Shown here: one piece after another, positions 38,133 to 49,262 of the stretch
How positions within the stretch are numbered: the stretch's first letter is position 1
How the letters are laid out: each line of letters begins with the position of its first letter
Origin: Oxalicibacterium solurbis
GTDB taxonomy: Bacteria > Pseudomonadota > Gammaproteobacteria > Burkholderiales > Burkholderiaceae_D
Assembly: GCF_014635845.1 (NCBI RefSeq)
Contig: NZ_BMDP01000001.1
Coordinates: forward strand, 124,001-188,000
Reading direction: 5' to 3'
DNA: 64,000 nt
The notes under the pieces: model-generated
Databases searched by the model: none
Told to the model about the DNA's origin: nothing
Seen by the model: the letters and a program-made list of their open reading frames with translations, nothing else
Position numbers and translations under genes: made by a program

Positions 38133-39560
38133 CTAGAAATTCAATGCCCGGCCATCGACCGCCAGCGAGGCTTCCTTCACCGCTTCCGACAACGAAGGAT
38201 GCGCATGACAGATACGTGCGATATCTTCTGACGACGCGCGGAACTCCATCGCCGCCACCGATTCGGCGATCAGTTCCGATGCCATCGGGCCGATGATGTG
38301 CACACCGAGGATCTCGTCCGTGCGCGCATCAGCCAATACCTTGACGAAACCGGTGGTATCGCCCAGCGCACGTGCGCGGCCGTTCGCCAGGAAGGGAAAG
38401 CTGCCGCTCTTGTAGGCGACGTTCTCGCTCTTCAACTGCTGTTCGGTCTTGCCGACCCAGGCGATTTCCGGCGAGGTGTAAATCACCCACGGAACCGTGT
38501 TGAAATTGACGTGTCCATGCTGGCCGGCGATACGCTCAGCGACGGCAACGCCCTCTTCCTCCGCCTTGTGCGCCAGCATCGGCCCGCGCACGACGTCGCC
38601 GACTGCCCACACGTTCGGCAGGCTGGTGCGGCAATCATCATCGACCGCGATGAAGCCGCGTTCATCGAGTTTTAATCCGACATCTTCCGCGTTCAAGCCA
38701 ATCGTGTTCGGTACACGGCCGATCGAGACGATCAGCTTGTCGAACACGGCTTTCTGCGCAGCGCCCTTGTCGTCGGTGTAATTGACCGTCACGTTGTTCT
38801 TGCCGGCCGCGATCGTGCCGATCTTGACGCCGAGATTGATGGACAATCCCTGCTTCGTAAATTGCTTCCACGCTTCCTTGGCAACCGCTTCGTCGGCCGC
38901 ACCGAGGAAATTCGGCAAGGCTTCCAGTATCGTCACCTCCGAACCCAGGCGACGCCAGACGCTTCCCATTTCCAGGCCGATGACACCGGCGCCGATCAGG
39001 CCGAGCTTTTTCGGTACATCGGGAATGGCCAACGCACCGGTATTCGACAGAATCAGCTTTTCATCAAAAGGCACGTTCGGCAATGCGCGCGGCGACGAGC
39101 CTGTCGCCACGATGACATGCTTGGCAACGATGGTTTCTTCGGTCGCACCGGCAATACGGATTTCACTGCCGTCCGCCCCCGTTCTCACGAAGGAACCGCG
39201 ACCGTGGAAAAACGTCACCTTGTTCTTCTTGAACAGGTAAAGAATACCGTCGTTGTTCTGCTTGACTACCGTATCCTTGCGGGCCAGCAGCTTTTTCAGA
39301 TTCAGCGACAGCCCGCCTACTTCGATGCCATGGTCGGCAAACGCATGCCCCGCATGATCGAAATATTCGGAAGACTGCAACAATGCCTTGGAAGGAATGC
39401 AGCCGACGTTGGTGCAAGTGCCGCCTGGCGCCGGACCACCCTTCGCGTTTTTCCATTCGTCTATGCAGGCAGTGGAAAGTCCCAGCTGCGCGGCGCGAAT
39501 CGCGGCGACATAGCCGCCTGGGCCGCCGCCGATCACTACGACATCGAAATTGTTCGCCAT
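38133..39560 (-). CDS. lpdA: Dihydrolipoyl dehydrogenase (E3 of 2-oxoglutarate dehydrogenase)
   Basis: A 475-residue FAD-linked disulfide oxidoreductase that reoxidises lipoamide with NAD+. FAD motif [20 protein letters not shown] is followed by the redox disulfide Cys49/Cys54 in [13 protein letters not shown], the NAD fold [16 protein letters not shown] and the C-terminal His454/Glu459 pair in HAHPSLSE. A 10-residue insertion before GGTC ([11 protein letters not shown]) is typical of the Burkholderiales form. It lies downstream of sucA-sucB, so it serves that complex, and it may be shared with others. Confidence 0.97.
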   Translation of the reverse strand: MANNFDVVVIGGGPGGYVAAIRAAQLGLSTACIDEWKNAKGGPAPGGTCTNVGCIPSKALLQSSEYFDHAGHAFADHGIEVGGLSLNLKKLLARKDTVVKQNNDGILYLFKKNKVTFFHGRGSFVRTGADGSEIRIAGATEETIVAKHVIVATGSSPRALPNVPFDEKLILSNTGALAIPDVPKKLGLIGAGVIGLEMGSVWRRLGSEVTILEALPNFLGAADEAVAKEAWKQFTKQGLSINLGVKIGTIAAGKNNVTVNYTDDKGAAQKAVFDKLIVSIGRVPNTIGLNAEDVGLKLDERGFIAVDDDCRTSLPNVWAVGDVVRGPMLAHKAEEEGVAVAERIAGQHGHVNFNTVPWVIYTSPEIAWVGKTEQQLKSENVAYKSGSFPFLANGRARALGDTTGFVKVLADARTDEILGVHIIGPMASELIAESVAAMEFRASSEDIARICHAHPSLSEAVKEASLAVDGRALNF

Positions 39561-39667
39561 ATCGTTATCCCGTCAAATCCGTCAGTATCGGAAGGCGCAT
39601 CGTGCATCTGTATGCATCCATATTGCGCAATGGCCTTCCGGCAATCAAAATCCAGAATCGTGCCGAC

Positions 39668-40957
39668 TCAAAGATCCAGCAGCAAACGTGCAGGGTCTTC
39701 CAGCGCCTCCTTCATTGCCACCAGACCGAGCACCGCTTCACGGCCATCGATGATGCGATGGTCGTAGGACAGCGCCAGATAATTGATCGGACGGATCACG
39801 ATCTGCCCGTTCTCGACGACCGGGCGCTCCTTCGTCGCATGGATGCCGAGAATCGCGGATTGCGGCGGATTGATGATCGGCGTCGACAGCATGGAGCCGA
39901 AAATGCCGCCGTTGGAAATCGAGAAGGTACCGCCGGTCAGTTCTTCCAGCGTCAGCTTGCCGTCCTTCGCCTTGGTGCCGAATTCGCCGATCTTCTTCTC
40001 GATGTCCGCAATCGACATCTGGTCTGCATCGCGCAGGATGGGCACCACCAGTCCGCGCGGCGAACCGACGGCGATGCCGATATCGAAGTAGCCGTGATAG
40101 ACGATGTCATTGCCATCGACCGATGCATTGATGATCGGATACTTCTTCAGCGCAGCGACCGCGGCCTTCACGAAGAAGGACATGAAGCCGAGCTTGACGC
40201 CGTGTTCCTTTTCGAACTTGTCGCGATATCTGGTGCGCAGATCCATGACAGGCTGCATGTTGACTTCGTTGAACGTCGTCAGAATGGCGTTGTTGGACTG
40301 CGACTGCAGCAACCGTTCCGCGATGCGGGCACGCAGGCGGCTCATCGGTACGCGCTCTTCCGGACGATCGGCCAAGGCCGGATTGGCTGGCGGAGCGACC
40401 TGCTGCAGCGACGGTTTGCTTGCCGCAGCTGGCGCAGCAGCAGCCGTTGCCGGCCGGTTCTGCAGATGATCGATCACGTCGCCCTTGGTGACCCGTCCAT
40501 CCTTGCCCGTGCCAGTCACGTCGGATGCCGACAGCTTGTTCTCCGTCAGCATCTTGGCCGCAGCCGGCATGGCCACATCGGATTTACCGCCTTTACCTTC
40601 CTGCGCCTGGGATGTGCCCTGCGTTGGTGCGGACGATGCAGCGGCCGCCGGTTCGTCCGAGGGTGGATTTGGCGTAACGGCCGGTGCTGCCTTCGTATCG
40701 GCCACAGCCGACTTCGCATCGGTGTCGATCAGTGCAATCACCTCGCCCGCCACCACGGTGCTGCCGTCTTCCTTGGCGATCTGAGTGATGACGCCAGCAT
40801 CCGGCGCCGGCAGTTCCAGCACGACCTTGTCGGTTTCGATGTCGATCAGGTTCTCGTCGCGTGCAACGGCTTCGCCGACCTTTTTATGCCACTGCAGCAG
40901 CGTCGCCTCGGCGACGGATTCCGACAGCTGCGGGACTTTTACCTCAAGAATTGCCAT
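39668..40957 (-). CDS. sucB: Dihydrolipoyllysine succinyltransferase (E2 of 2-oxoglutarate dehydrogenase)
   Basis: A 429-residue E2 with a single N-terminal lipoyl domain (lipoylated Lys44 in [12 protein letters not shown]). An Ala/Pro linker at about 80-125 is followed by a peripheral-subunit binding domain at about 127-165 ([20 protein letters not shown]) and a second flexible linker. The catalytic domain has the His400/Asp404 pair in [10 protein letters not shown]. It transfers the succinyl group from lipoamide to CoA. It lies 61 bases after sucA and 107 bases before lpdA, on the same strand. Confidence 0.97.
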   Translation of the reverse strand: MAILEVKVPQLSESVAEATLLQWHKKVGEAVARDENLIDIETDKVVLELPAPDAGVITQIAKEDGSTVVAGEVIALIDTDAKSAVADTKAAPAVTPNPPSDEPAAAASSAPTQGTSQAQEGKGGKSDVAMPAAAKMLTENKLSASDVTGTGKDGRVTKGDVIDHLQNRPATAAAAPAAASKPSLQQVAPPANPALADRPEERVPMSRLRARIAERLLQSQSNNAILTTFNEVNMQPVMDLRTRYRDKFEKEHGVKLGFMSFFVKAAVAALKKYPIINASVDGNDIVYHGYFDIGIAVGSPRGLVVPILRDADQMSIADIEKKIGEFGTKAKDGKLTLEELTGGTFSISNGGIFGSMLSTPIINPPQSAILGIHATKERPVVENGQIVIRPINYLALSYDHRIIDGREAVLGLVAMKEALEDPARLLLDL

Positions 40958-41018
40958 ATAACTCTCCGTTTCGGTTTGTTCATGCTGCGCTCCGGCATTC
41001 GGATGCGCCGCAGGGTCT

Positions 41019-43889
41019 TCATTTGGTCAGTACAAAACCTTTCAGCTTGGCAAAAGCCGCTTCGATCAATGCCTTCTGCTGTGCAAAATGCTTGTCGTAA
41101 TAGCCGACGGCCGGCGATGCGCTGGCCGGGCGGCCCGCATAAGCCAGCTTCTGGCCATCTTCCATGTTCTCCAGAATGTTGTGCTGGATCTGGAACCACG
41201 CGCCCTGGTTCTGCGGTTCATCCTGCGCCCACACCAGTTCGTTCGCGTTCGGGAATTTCTTCAGTTCGGCAGCAAATGCCTTGTGCGGGAACGGATACAA
41301 CTGCTCGATACGAATGATCGCCACGTCGTTCTGCGCGCGCTCCTTGCGGGCGGCGACCAGATCGTAGTAGACGCGGCCCGAGCAGGCGACGATGCGCTTG
41401 ACCTTCTTCGCATCGATTTTGTCGTCGACTTCGCCGATCACGGTCTGGAAGGAACCCTTTGCGAGATCCTCCAGCGGCGAACCGGCATCCTTGTTGCGCA
41501 ACAACGATTTCGGCGTCAGGATCACCAGCGGCTTGCGGAACAGACGGATCATCTGACGACGCAGCAGATGGAATATCTGCGCGGCCGTCGTCGGCTGCAC
41601 GACCTGCATATTGTTGTCAGCACACAGTTGCAGGAAGCGTTCGGGACGTGCCGAAGAGTGTTCCGGCCCTTGGCCTTCATAGCCGTGCGGCAGCATCATG
41701 ACGAGGCCGGAGATGCGTCCCCATTTCACTTCGCCGGAACTGATGAACTGATCGATGACGACCTGCGCGCCGTTGGCGAAGTCGCCGAACTGCGCTTCCC
41801 AGATCGCCAGTGTGTTCGGGTCCGCCGTCGAATAGCCGTATTCGAACGCGAGCACCGCTTCTTCCGACAGCACGGAATCGATGACGCGGAACCAGGCCTG
41901 CTGGTCGGAGACGTTCTGCAGCGGCACATAGGTACCGGCGTCCCATTTTTCGCGGTTCTGATCGTGCAGCACCGAGTGACGATGGACAAAGGTGCCGCGT
42001 CCCGCATCCTGACCAGTCAGGCGCACCGCATAACCGGAACTGACCAGCGACGCATAGGCCAGATGTTCGCCCATGCCCCAGTCCAGATCCATTTCGCCGC
42101 GGCCCATCGCGGCACGGTCGGCCAGCACTTTTTCTACCAGCGGATGCACCTTGAAATTTTCCGGGATCGTCGTGATGCGTGTCGCCAGACGCTTGAGCTC
42201 CGTCAACGGCACGGCGGTATCTGCCGCATCGGTCCATTTCCTGTTCAGAAACGGCATCCAGTCGACCGCATACTTGCTCTTGAAGTTGGAGATGACCGGA
42301 TCGATCGTATGTTTGCCAGCATCCATCGCATCGCGATATTCCCGCATCAGTTGATCGCCCCGATCGGCATCGATGACGCCCTGCGTTGCCAGCTTGTCGG
42401 CATACAGCTTGCGCGTGCCGGTATGCTGGGCAATCTTCTTGTACATCAGCGGCTGCGTCAGCGCCGGCGTATCCTGCTCGTTATGACCCAGCTTGCGGAA
42501 GCAGATCAGGTCGATGACGATGTCCTTGCGGAATTCCTGGCGATAATCCAGTGCCAGTTGCGAGGCAAACACGACCGCTTCCGGATCGTCGCCGTTCACA
42601 TGCAGAACCGGTGCCTCGATCATCTTCGCGACATCCGAGCAGTACAACGTCGAACGCGAATCGCGCGGATCCGAAGTCGTGAAACCGATCTGGTTATTGA
42701 TGATGATATGTACGGTGCCGCCAGTGCCGTAACCGCGCGTCTGCGCGAGATTCAGTGTTTCCATCACCACGCCCTGGCCTGCGAAAGCGGCATCGCCGTG
42801 GATCAGTACCGGCAGTACCTGCTGTGCCGGATCGTTGCTGTTGTCGTTGTTGCCGCGGCGTTCGATACGTGCGCGCACCGAACCTTCGACCACCGGATCG
42901 ACGATTTCCAGATGGGAAGGGTTGAAGGCCAGCGACAAATGCACCGGACCGCCCGGCGTGCTGACGTCGGATGAAAAACCTTGGTGATACTTGACGTCGC
43001 CGGACGGAAGATCGTCCGCATGGCGTCCTTCGAATTCGGCAAACAGTTCCTGCGGCGTCTTGCCCAGGATGTTGACCAGTACATTCAGGCGGCCGCGATG
43101 CGCCATGCCGATGACGATCTCCTGCACGCCCTTCTCACCGCCACGCTGGATGACTTCGTCGAGCGACGCGATGAAGCTTTCGCCGCCTTCCAGCGAAAAA
43201 CGTTTCTGGCCAACGTACTTGGTGTGCAGATAGCGTTCCAGCCCTTCCGCCGCGGTCAGGCGTTCGAGAATATGTTTTTTCTTTTCGGCCGGGAACGTCG
43301 GCGAGGAACGCAAGGATTCCAGCTTTTCCTGCAGCCACAGCTTGGGCTTGGGATCGCTGATGTACATGAACTCCGGCCCGATCGACCGGCAGTAGGTGTC
43401 GCGCAGCGCATTCAGCAGATCGCGCAGCGATGCCGTTTCTGTGCCGAAGTACGTATTACTGATGTTGAACACGATGTCCATGTCCGCATCGGTGAAGCCG
43501 TAGAAGGACGGCTCCAGTGCTGGAATCGACGGACGCTCCTGGCGCTGTAGCGGATCGAGATTGGCCCAGTTGTTGCCGAGTACGCGATAGGCGGCGATCA
43601 ATTGCGTGACGGCGACGCGCTTGCGTTCCATCTCGATGTCTTCGATCGGTGCAATGACACGAATCGGACCGCGTTTGGCACGTTCGGCAAAGGAAGCAAT
43701 GACGGAAGCATGCGTCACATCGGGACGCTCGGAACCATCGACTGCGGGGACATGTTGCAAGGCGTCGAAGTAGGAACGCCAGTTATCGGGGACGGCCCCC
43801 GGATTATCTAGATACGCTTCGTACAGTTCTTCGACGTACGGCGCGTTCCCTCCGAACAGATAGGAGGTGGAAACCGACTGCTGCATCAT
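41019..43889 (-). CDS. sucA: 2-oxoglutarate dehydrogenase E1 component
   Basis: A 956-residue thiamine-diphosphate enzyme that decarboxylates 2-oxoglutarate and succinylates the E2 lipoyl group. Landmarks are [19 protein letters not shown] near the N-terminus (E2-binding region), [13 protein letters not shown], the ThDP/Mg segment [17 protein letters not shown], and [20 protein letters not shown] near residue 700. ATG 43889 has an AGGTGA ribosome site at good spacing; a GTG nine bases upstream (43898) is the alternative. A terminator separates it from gltA, so sucA-sucB-lpdA form their own unit. Confidence 0.97.
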   Translation of the reverse strand: MMQQSVSTSYLFGGNAPYVEELYEAYLDNPGAVPDNWRSYFDALQHVPAVDGSERPDVTHASVIASFAERAKRGPIRVIAPIEDIEMERKRVAVTQLIAAYRVLGNNWANLDPLQRQERPSIPALEPSFYGFTDADMDIVFNISNTYFGTETASLRDLLNALRDTYCRSIGPEFMYISDPKPKLWLQEKLESLRSSPTFPAEKKKHILERLTAAEGLERYLHTKYVGQKRFSLEGGESFIASLDEVIQRGGEKGVQEIVIGMAHRGRLNVLVNILGKTPQELFAEFEGRHADDLPSGDVKYHQGFSSDVSTPGGPVHLSLAFNPSHLEIVDPVVEGSVRARIERRGNNDNSNDPAQQVLPVLIHGDAAFAGQGVVMETLNLAQTRGYGTGGTVHIIINNQIGFTTSDPRDSRSTLYCSDVAKMIEAPVLHVNGDDPEAVVFASQLALDYRQEFRKDIVIDLICFRKLGHNEQDTPALTQPLMYKKIAQHTGTRKLYADKLATQGVIDADRGDQLMREYRDAMDAGKHTIDPVISNFKSKYAVDWMPFLNRKWTDAADTAVPLTELKRLATRITTIPENFKVHPLVEKVLADRAAMGRGEMDLDWGMGEHLAYASLVSSGYAVRLTGQDAGRGTFVHRHSVLHDQNREKWDAGTYVPLQNVSDQQAWFRVIDSVLSEEAVLAFEYGYSTADPNTLAIWEAQFGDFANGAQVVIDQFISSGEVKWGRISGLVMMLPHGYEGQGPEHSSARPERFLQLCADNNMQVVQPTTAAQIFHLLRRQMIRLFRKPLVILTPKSLLRNKDAGSPLEDLAKGSFQTVIGEVDDKIDAKKVKRIVACSGRVYYDLVAARKERAQNDVAIIRIEQLYPFPHKAFAAELKKFPNANELVWAQDEPQNQGAWFQIQHNILENMEDGQKLAYAGRPASASPAVGYYDKHFAQQKALIEAAFAKLKGFVLTK

Positions 43890-44072
43890 CTTGCTCACCT
43901 TTCTTCGCGTTTCGCGAGATTAGCGGGTTGTTCAAACCTTCCGCGACACGGCCTGACCGGTTAGCGGATTGCACATCAAACCAAATTGTAGGGAAGGACG
44001 TTGTTACTTTGTGGCGTTCGTTCCGAAGTGTGAAAACGAGAATAGCATATCTACCTGCATCGTGAAGGCCAT

Positions 44073-44113
44073 GAAAAAACCGGCGGAAACTATTTCTATT
44101 TTCCGCCGGTTTC
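44073..44113 (-). terminator. Rho-independent terminator of gltA
   Basis: A long perfect stem AAACCGGCGGAAA / TTTCCGCCGGTTT, loop of about ten bases, is followed on the minus strand by a T run. It lies 31 bases after the gltA stop. Confidence 0.92.
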
Positions 44114-44143
44114 CCTTACTGCAGCCTTACTGTGTGATCGCAA

Positions 44144-45454
44144 TTACTTGCGCTTGGCGATTTCGACGACATCGCGTTGCGTGGAACCGATGTACAGCTG
44201 GCGCGGACGGCCGATCTTCTGTTCTGGATCGGAAATCATTTCGTTCCATTGCGCAATCCAGCCGACGGTGCGCGCCATCGCAAAAATGCCGGTGAACAAC
44301 GAAACCGGGATACCCAGCGCCGATTGCACGATGCCCGAGTAGAAATCGACGTTCGGGTACAGCTTGCGGGACACAAAGTAATCGTCTTCCAGCGCAATGC
44401 GCTCCAGTTCCATGGCCAGTTTGAACAACGGATCGTCGTGCAGGCCCAGTTCGTTCAGCACTTCGTAGCAGGTTTCGCGCATCAGCTTGGCGCGCGGATC
44501 GAAATTCTTGTAGACGCGATGACCGAAGCCCATCAGGCGGAAACCGGAATCCTTGTCTTTTGCCTTGGCGATGAATTCAGGAATACGCTCGACGCTGCCG
44601 ATCTGCTTCAGCATGTTCAGCGCAGCTTCGTTCGCGCCGCCGTGCGCCGGACCCCACAGGCAGGCGATGCCGGCTGCGATACAGGCAAACGGGTTCGCAC
44701 CGGACGAGCCGGACAGGCGGACGGTGGACGTCGATGCATTCTGTTCGTGGTCGGCGTGCAGGATCAGGATGCGATCCAGTGCGCGCACCAGAACGTCGTT
44801 GATCTTGTACTCTTCGCTCGGCGTCGAGAACATCATATGCATGAAGTTCGCCGTGTACGACAGGTCATTGCGCGGATAGACGAACGGCTGGCCGATCGAA
44901 TACTTGTACGACATCGCCACCAGCGTCGGCATCTTGGCGATCAGGCGGATCGCGGAAACTTCGCGATGATGCGGATCGTTGATGTCCAGCGAATCGTGAT
45001 AGAAGGACGCCAGCGCGCCAACGGTCGCAACCAGCACCGACATCGGATGCGCGTCGCGACGGAAGCCGCGGAAGAAGAACTGCATCTGCTCGTGCAGCAT
45101 GGTGTGCTTGCCGACAGTGCTGACGAAGTCCTTCTTCTGTGCAGCCGTCGGCAGTTCGCCCTTCAGCAACAGGTAGCTGCTTTCCAGGAAATCGCATTCG
45201 ACCGCCAGTTGTTCGATCGGGTAACCGCGATACAGCAGTTCGCCCTTGTCACCGTCGATGTAGGTGATCGTCGAGTCGCACGACGCCGTCGACATGAAGC
45301 CCGGATCGTAGGTGAATTTGCCGCTGGAGCCGTACAGCTTGCGGATATCGACGACATCTGGACCAAGCGAGCCTTTGTAGATCGGCAGATCTACCGAGGG
45401 AGAACCGTCGGAAAACGACAGTGTAGCTTTGGTGTCAGATTGTGAGTGAGGCAT
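44144..45454 (-). CDS. gltA: Citrate synthase (type II, hexameric class)
   Basis: A 436-residue enzyme condensing acetyl-CoA and oxaloacetate. Catalytic regions are [14 protein letters not shown], with the active His, [14 protein letters not shown], and the [14 protein letters not shown] segment with the catalytic Asp. The [15 protein letters not shown] start region is typical of Gram-negative NADH-sensitive enzymes. ATG 45454 was chosen because the family begins near [17 protein letters not shown]. It follows sdhE by 58 bases, placing citrate synthase at the end of the succinate dehydrogenase operon. Confidence 0.97.
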   Translation of the reverse strand: MPHSQSDTKATLSFSDGSPSVDLPIYKGSLGPDVVDIRKLYGSSGKFTYDPGFMSTASCDSTITYIDGDKGELLYRGYPIEQLAVECDFLESSYLLLKGELPTAAQKKDFVSTVGKHTMLHEQMQFFFRGFRRDAHPMSVLVATVGALASFYHDSLDINDPHHREVSAIRLIAKMPTLVAMSYKYSIGQPFVYPRNDLSYTANFMHMMFSTPSEEYKINDVLVRALDRILILHADHEQNASTSTVRLSGSSGANPFACIAAGIACLWGPAHGGANEAALNMLKQIGSVERIPEFIAKAKDKDSGFRLMGFGHRVYKNFDPRAKLMRETCYEVLNELGLHDDPLFKLAMELERIALEDDYFVSRKLYPNVDFYSGIVQSALGIPVSLFTGIFAMARTVGWIAQWNEMISDPEQKIGRPRQLYIGSTQRDVVEIAKRK

Positions 45455-45512
45455 GGCTCTTCCTTCTAGTAACGTAGGATGTAATCCCAATTTAAAAACC
45501 TGCGCACGCGCG

Positions 45513-45785
45513 CTAGACAGCACGCATCCTTGCCAGCAATGCCCGAACGTGCGGCAGATCGACCTCGCCTTCCGGTTCGTTTCTCGCCAGCAGCAAATTC
45601 AGCAAATCGTTATCCGGCAACTCCATCAGCATCGAAAAGGCATCGACCTCTTCGTCGCTGAGCGTCTCCTCATGGCCATCGAGAAAACGCGTGATGATCA
45701 AATCGTTCTCGAGCAGTCCGCGACGCGCACGCCATCTAAGGCGCGCACGCTTTACCGGATCTGCCTGATGAGTTATCTGCGACAT
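45513..45785 (-). CDS. sdhE: FAD assembly factor SdhE
   Basis: A 90-residue small helical protein of the SdhE/YgfY family. The essential RGxxE motif is present as [13 protein letters not shown] near residues 19-31, followed by the conserved [17 protein letters not shown]. SdhE helps attach FAD covalently to SdhA. Position after sdhB fits this role. ATG 45785 gives the normal length; upstream in-frame Met codons (MAWKRVAEVD) have no family match. Confidence 0.94.
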   Translation of the reverse strand: MSQITHQADPVKRARLRWRARRGLLENDLIITRFLDGHEETLSDEEVDAFSMLMELPDNDLLNLLLARNEPEGEVDLPHVRALLARMRAV

Positions 45786-45835
45786 GGCATCCACCTCGGC
45801 AACACGTTTCCATGCCATCTTCCCGTCAGGGAAGG

Positions 45836-45858
45836 AAAAGGCGGCCGACTGGCCGCCA
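45836..45858 (-). terminator. Hairpin with short T run between sdhB and sdhE
   Basis: On the minus strand GGCGGCC-AGTC-GGCCGCC is followed by TTTTCC. With only four T residues it may be a weak terminator or attenuator that sets the sdh to sdhE-gltA ratio, or an RNA-stabilising stem. Confidence 0.45.
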
Positions 45859-45874
45859 TACATATGTACGCGGC

Positions 45875-46585
45875 CTAGACGGCCCGACGCACCATCAATT
45901 CCTTGATCTTTCCGATCGCGCGCGTCGGATTCAGCCCTTTCGGGCAGACATCCACGCAATTCATGATCGTATGGCAGCGGAACAGCCTGTATGGGTCTTC
46001 CAGGTTGTCCAGGCGCTCGCCGGTCGCATGATCCCTGCTGTCGGCGATGAAGCGATACGCCTGCAGCAATCCTGCCGGGCCGACAAACTTGTCCGGATTC
46101 CACCAGAAGGATGGGCAGGACGTCGAGCAGCAGGCGCATAGTATACATTCGTACAGGCCATCGAGCTCTTCCCGCTCGGCCGGCATCTGCAGGCGCTCTT
46201 TTTCAGGCGCAATTGTATCGTTAATCAGAAAAGGCTTGATCGAATCGTACTGCTTGAAGAATTGTGTCATGTCCACGATCAGGTCGCGGATGACCGGCAG
46301 GCCCGGCAATGGACGCAGCATGATCGGCTCGGTCAGATCGTTCAGGTTGGTGATGCAGGCCAGGCCGTTCTTGCCGTTGATGTTCATCGCATCCGAACCG
46401 CAAACGCCCTCGCGGCACGAACGGCGTAACGCAAGAGAATCGTCGACATCGGCCTTGATGCGCTGCAGTGCATCGAGCAGCATCTTGTCGTGCGGATGCA
46501 GTTCGACCGTTACATCCTGCATGTAAGGCTTTTCGTCCTTGTCCGGATCGTAACGGTAAATCTGGAGTCTGATAGTGCGTCCCAT
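45875..46585 (-). CDS. sdhB: Succinate dehydrogenase iron-sulfur subunit SdhB
   Basis: A 236-residue subunit carrying three Fe-S centres. [2Fe-2S] ligands are Cys57, Cys62, Asp65 and Cys77 in SCREGVCGSDAMNINGKNG, with Asp as third ligand as in E. coli. [4Fe-4S] and [3Fe-4S] ligands are in CILCACCSTSCPS and CHTIMNCVDVCPKGLNP. It passes electrons from SdhA flavin to ubiquinone at the SdhCD anchor. It starts 10 bases after the sdhA stop. Confidence 0.98.
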   Translation of the reverse strand: MGRTIRLQIYRYDPDKDEKPYMQDVTVELHPHDKMLLDALQRIKADVDDSLALRRSCREGVCGSDAMNINGKNGLACITNLNDLTEPIMLRPLPGLPVIRDLIVDMTQFFKQYDSIKPFLINDTIAPEKERLQMPAEREELDGLYECILCACCSTSCPSFWWNPDKFVGPAGLLQAYRFIADSRDHATGERLDNLEDPYRLFRCHTIMNCVDVCPKGLNPTRAIGKIKELMVRRAV

Positions 46586-46595
46586 ATTGGCTGCC

Positions 46596-48374
46596 TCAGA
46601 ATGTGCGAGGTTTTGGCTTGAAGGTTTCGACAGTCAGCGGTTGCGTGACGACCGGTTTGTATTCGAGATGGTTGTCTTCGGAAAAGTACAGCGAATGCTT
46701 GAGCCAGTTTTCGTCGTCGCGTTGTTCATAATCCCGATGCGCATGCGCGCCGCGCGATTCCTTGCGTGCGGCAGCGGCAACGATGGTCGCCTTCGCCGTT
46801 TCGATCATGTTGTCCAGTTCCAGCGCCTCGATGCGCGCCGTGTTGAAGACGCGCGACTTGTCCTTGAATGACACATGCTTGCGGCGCTCGTCCAGTTCCA
46901 TGATCTTCTTCACGCCGGTCTGCAGCAGTTCGTCGGTGCGAAACACGCCGCAGTAGCGCTGCATCGTCGAACGGATATCGTTGGCGACATCCTGCACGCG
47001 CTCTGAACCGGTGCTGCTTTCCAGTCGCGCCAGACGTTCCAGCGCGCGGTCGGCGGCATCCGCCGGCAGCGGAATATGTTCACGGCGGGTCAGATTGCTG
47101 CGCACGATGTGATTGCCCGCAGCGCGGCCGAATACCAGCAGATCGAGCAGCGAATTGGTGCCGAGGCGGTTCGCGCCATGTACCGACACACAAGCGCATT
47201 CGCCCACTGCGTAAAGTCCGTTGACGACCGAATTCGGATTGCCGTTGCGCGGCGCCACCACCTGGCCGTGAATGTTGGTCGGGATGCCGCCCATCTGGTA
47301 ATGGATGGTCGGCACCACCGGAATCGGTTCGCGCGTGGCATCGACGTTGGCGAACTTGCGTGCGATTTCCAGGATCGACGGCAGGCGCTTCTGAATCGTC
47401 TCGGCACCGATGTGGCGCAGATCCAGCAGCACGTGATCCTTGTGCGGGCCGACACCGCGGCCTTCCTTGATTTCCTGATCCATTGAACGCGAGACGAAGT
47501 CGCGCGGCGCCAGATCCTTCAGCGTCGGCGCATAGCGCTCCATGAAACGCTCACCCTCGCTGTTGACGAGAATGCCGCCCTCGCCGCGCACGCCTTCGGT
47601 AATCAGCACGCCGGCACCGGCCACGCCGGTCGGGTGGAACTGCCAGAATTCCATGTCTTCCAGCGGCAAGCCGGCGCGCGCCGCCATGCCCATGCCGTCG
47701 CCGGTATTGATGAAAGCGTTGGTCGATGCGGCCCAAATGCGGCCTGCGCCGCCGGTCGCCAGCAGCGTGGTCTTCGCCTGCAGGATCATCACCTCGCCGG
47801 TTTCCATCTCCAGCGCGACAACGCCGATCACGTCACCGTCATGGTCGCGCATCAGGTCGATCGCCATCCATTCGACGAAGAAATGCGTATGCGCACGTAC
47901 ATTGCGCTGGTACAGCGTATGCAGCATTGCGTGGCCGGTGCGGTCGGCGGCGGCGCAGGCGCGCTGCACCGGCTTCTCGCCGAAATTGGCGGTGTGGCCA
48001 CCGAATGGACGCTGGTAGATCGTGCCGTCCGCATTGCGGTCGAACGGCATGCCGAAATGTTCGAGTTCGTAGACGACGCGCGGCGCTTCGCGGCACATGA
48101 ATTCGATGGCGTCCTGGTCGCCCAGATAGTCCGATCCTTTGATGGTGTCGAACATGTGCCAGTACCAGTTGTCTTCGGCCATGTTGCCCAGCGACGCGCC
48201 GATGCCGCCCTGCGCCGCCACCGTATGCGAACGTGTTGGGAAGACCTTCGACAATACGGCGACGCTCAGCCCCGCTTCGGCAAGCTGCAGCGACGCACGC
48301 ATGCCGGAACCGCCGGCGCCGATGATGATCGCATCGAAATGACGTACCGGAATGCTGGATTTGATTGCAGCCAC
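46596..48374 (-). CDS. sdhA: Succinate dehydrogenase flavoprotein subunit SdhA
   Basis: A 592-residue subunit that oxidises succinate to fumarate. The FAD-binding motif is [20 protein letters not shown] and the covalent FAD is on His50 in [11 protein letters not shown]. Further active-site regions are [16 protein letters not shown] and the Arg/His segment in [20 protein letters not shown]. The frame has no ATG near the expected N-terminus. GTG 48374 fits the family start ([15 protein letters not shown]), lies one base after the sdhD stop and has a GGAGAG ribosome site, so translational coupling is likely. Confidence 0.97.
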   Translation of the reverse strand: MAAIKSSIPVRHFDAIIIGAGGSGMRASLQLAEAGLSVAVLSKVFPTRSHTVAAQGGIGASLGNMAEDNWYWHMFDTIKGSDYLGDQDAIEFMCREAPRVVYELEHFGMPFDRNADGTIYQRPFGGHTANFGEKPVQRACAAADRTGHAMLHTLYQRNVRAHTHFFVEWMAIDLMRDHDGDVIGVVALEMETGEVMILQAKTTLLATGGAGRIWAASTNAFINTGDGMGMAARAGLPLEDMEFWQFHPTGVAGAGVLITEGVRGEGGILVNSEGERFMERYAPTLKDLAPRDFVSRSMDQEIKEGRGVGPHKDHVLLDLRHIGAETIQKRLPSILEIARKFANVDATREPIPVVPTIHYQMGGIPTNIHGQVVAPRNGNPNSVVNGLYAVGECACVSVHGANRLGTNSLLDLLVFGRAAGNHIVRSNLTRREHIPLPADAADRALERLARLESSTGSERVQDVANDIRSTMQRYCGVFRTDELLQTGVKKIMELDERRKHVSFKDKSRVFNTARIEALELDNMIETAKATIVAAAARKESRGAHAHRDYEQRDDENWLKHSLYFSEDNHLEYKPVVTQPLTVETFKPKPRTF

Positions 48375-48375
48375 G

Positions 48376-48741
48376 TTAGGCTCTCCAAAGAATCTGTGCG
48401 GCCCAGCCCGCGCATGCCAGCAGCCACAGGACAGTGGCAACCTGCAACGCCAGGCGGATCGAAACCGGTTTGATGTAATCCATCCAGATGTCGCGCATGC
48501 CAACCCATGCGTGATAAAACAGCGACAGCAGCGCGACGAAGGTCAGCATCTTGAACCATTGATGCGCGAACAGTCCCGCCCAGCTTTCATAGCCGATGTC
48601 GCCTGAAATCAGGAACGCGACCAGCAGCACCAATGTATAGACGACCATCACGATGGCCGTGATGCGCTGCGCCAGCCAGTCCCGCAAACCGTAATGGGCG
48701 CCCACGACCAGTCTGTGCGGTCCGATATTGTCGTTTGCCAT
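48376..48741 (-). CDS. sdhD: Succinate dehydrogenase hydrophobic membrane anchor SdhD
   Basis: A 121-residue subunit with three membrane helices: about 23-43 ([19 protein letters not shown]), 60-82 ([21 protein letters not shown]) and 98-117. The [10 protein letters not shown] loop after helix two is the usual SdhD ubiquinone-site region, and YHAWVGMRD carries the heme-side His. It overlaps the sdhC stop by one base (TGATG). Confidence 0.95.
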   Translation of the reverse strand: MANDNIGPHRLVVGAHYGLRDWLAQRITAIVMVVYTLVLLVAFLISGDIGYESWAGLFAHQWFKMLTFVALLSLFYHAWVGMRDIWMDYIKPVSIRLALQVATVLWLLACAGWAAQILWRA

Positions 48742-49151
48742 CAGAAAGCTCCGAACAGTTTGAGTGCGAAGAGCAGCGTCAGCGGCAGGCTGACTGCGAA
48801 TACGGCAACCGACGAACGCCGCGCCTTGTCCTTGTCGAGGCCGACATGCACATCCAGCAACAGGAAACGGATACCGGCGCAGATATGATGCAGATAAGCC
48901 CAGATCAGGCCCAGAAGCAGCAGCTTGATGAACCAGTGCGAAACGATGCCCTTGAAATATTCGAACGAAATCTCCGACATCAGGCTCTTGTCCAATAACA
49001 GCAGCATGAGCGGCAGCAGCAAAAACATCAGCGCACCACTGACGCGGTGCAGGATGGACAAAATCGCAGCCAGCGGCATGCGGTAGCGCGCAATATCGGC
49101 AAGGCCGATATTCTTGTACTGCGGCTTGCCGGTTTTGATTGGCTCAGTCAT
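48741..49151 (-). CDS. sdhC: Succinate dehydrogenase cytochrome b556 subunit SdhC
   Basis: A 136-residue subunit with three membrane helices. The signature SILHRVSGALMFLLLPLML lies near residue 32, and LIWAYLHHICAGIRFLLLD carries the heme b ligand His. With SdhD it anchors the dehydrogenase and forms the quinone site. ATG 49151 (MTEPIKTGKPQYKNIGL) is the family start. It is the first gene of sdhCDAB-sdhE-gltA and lies 111 bases downstream of gntR on the same strand. Confidence 0.95.
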   Translation of the reverse strand: MTEPIKTGKPQYKNIGLADIARYRMPLAAILSILHRVSGALMFLLLPLMLLLLDKSLMSEISFEYFKGIVSHWFIKLLLLGLIWAYLHHICAGIRFLLLDVHVGLDKDKARRSSVAVFAVSLPLTLLFALKLFGAF

Positions 49152-49262
49152 GGCGTGAATTTCCCGAATGAGATGAACACGTAATTTTCCCCGATTTTGA
49201 TGTGCCACACCATGTAATTTTCATGACGGCCAACGCGTCGTTCAGTGAAATATGTTTCATCG

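Noticed and set aside
39383-41317. 644-residue plus-strand open frame
   Set aside because: Antisense to lpdA, sucB and the sucA end; it crosses three genes and has no protein-like features.
41088-42974. 628-residue plus-strand open frame
   Set aside because: Antisense to sucA, whose protein is complete and conserved; composition is typical of a shadow frame.
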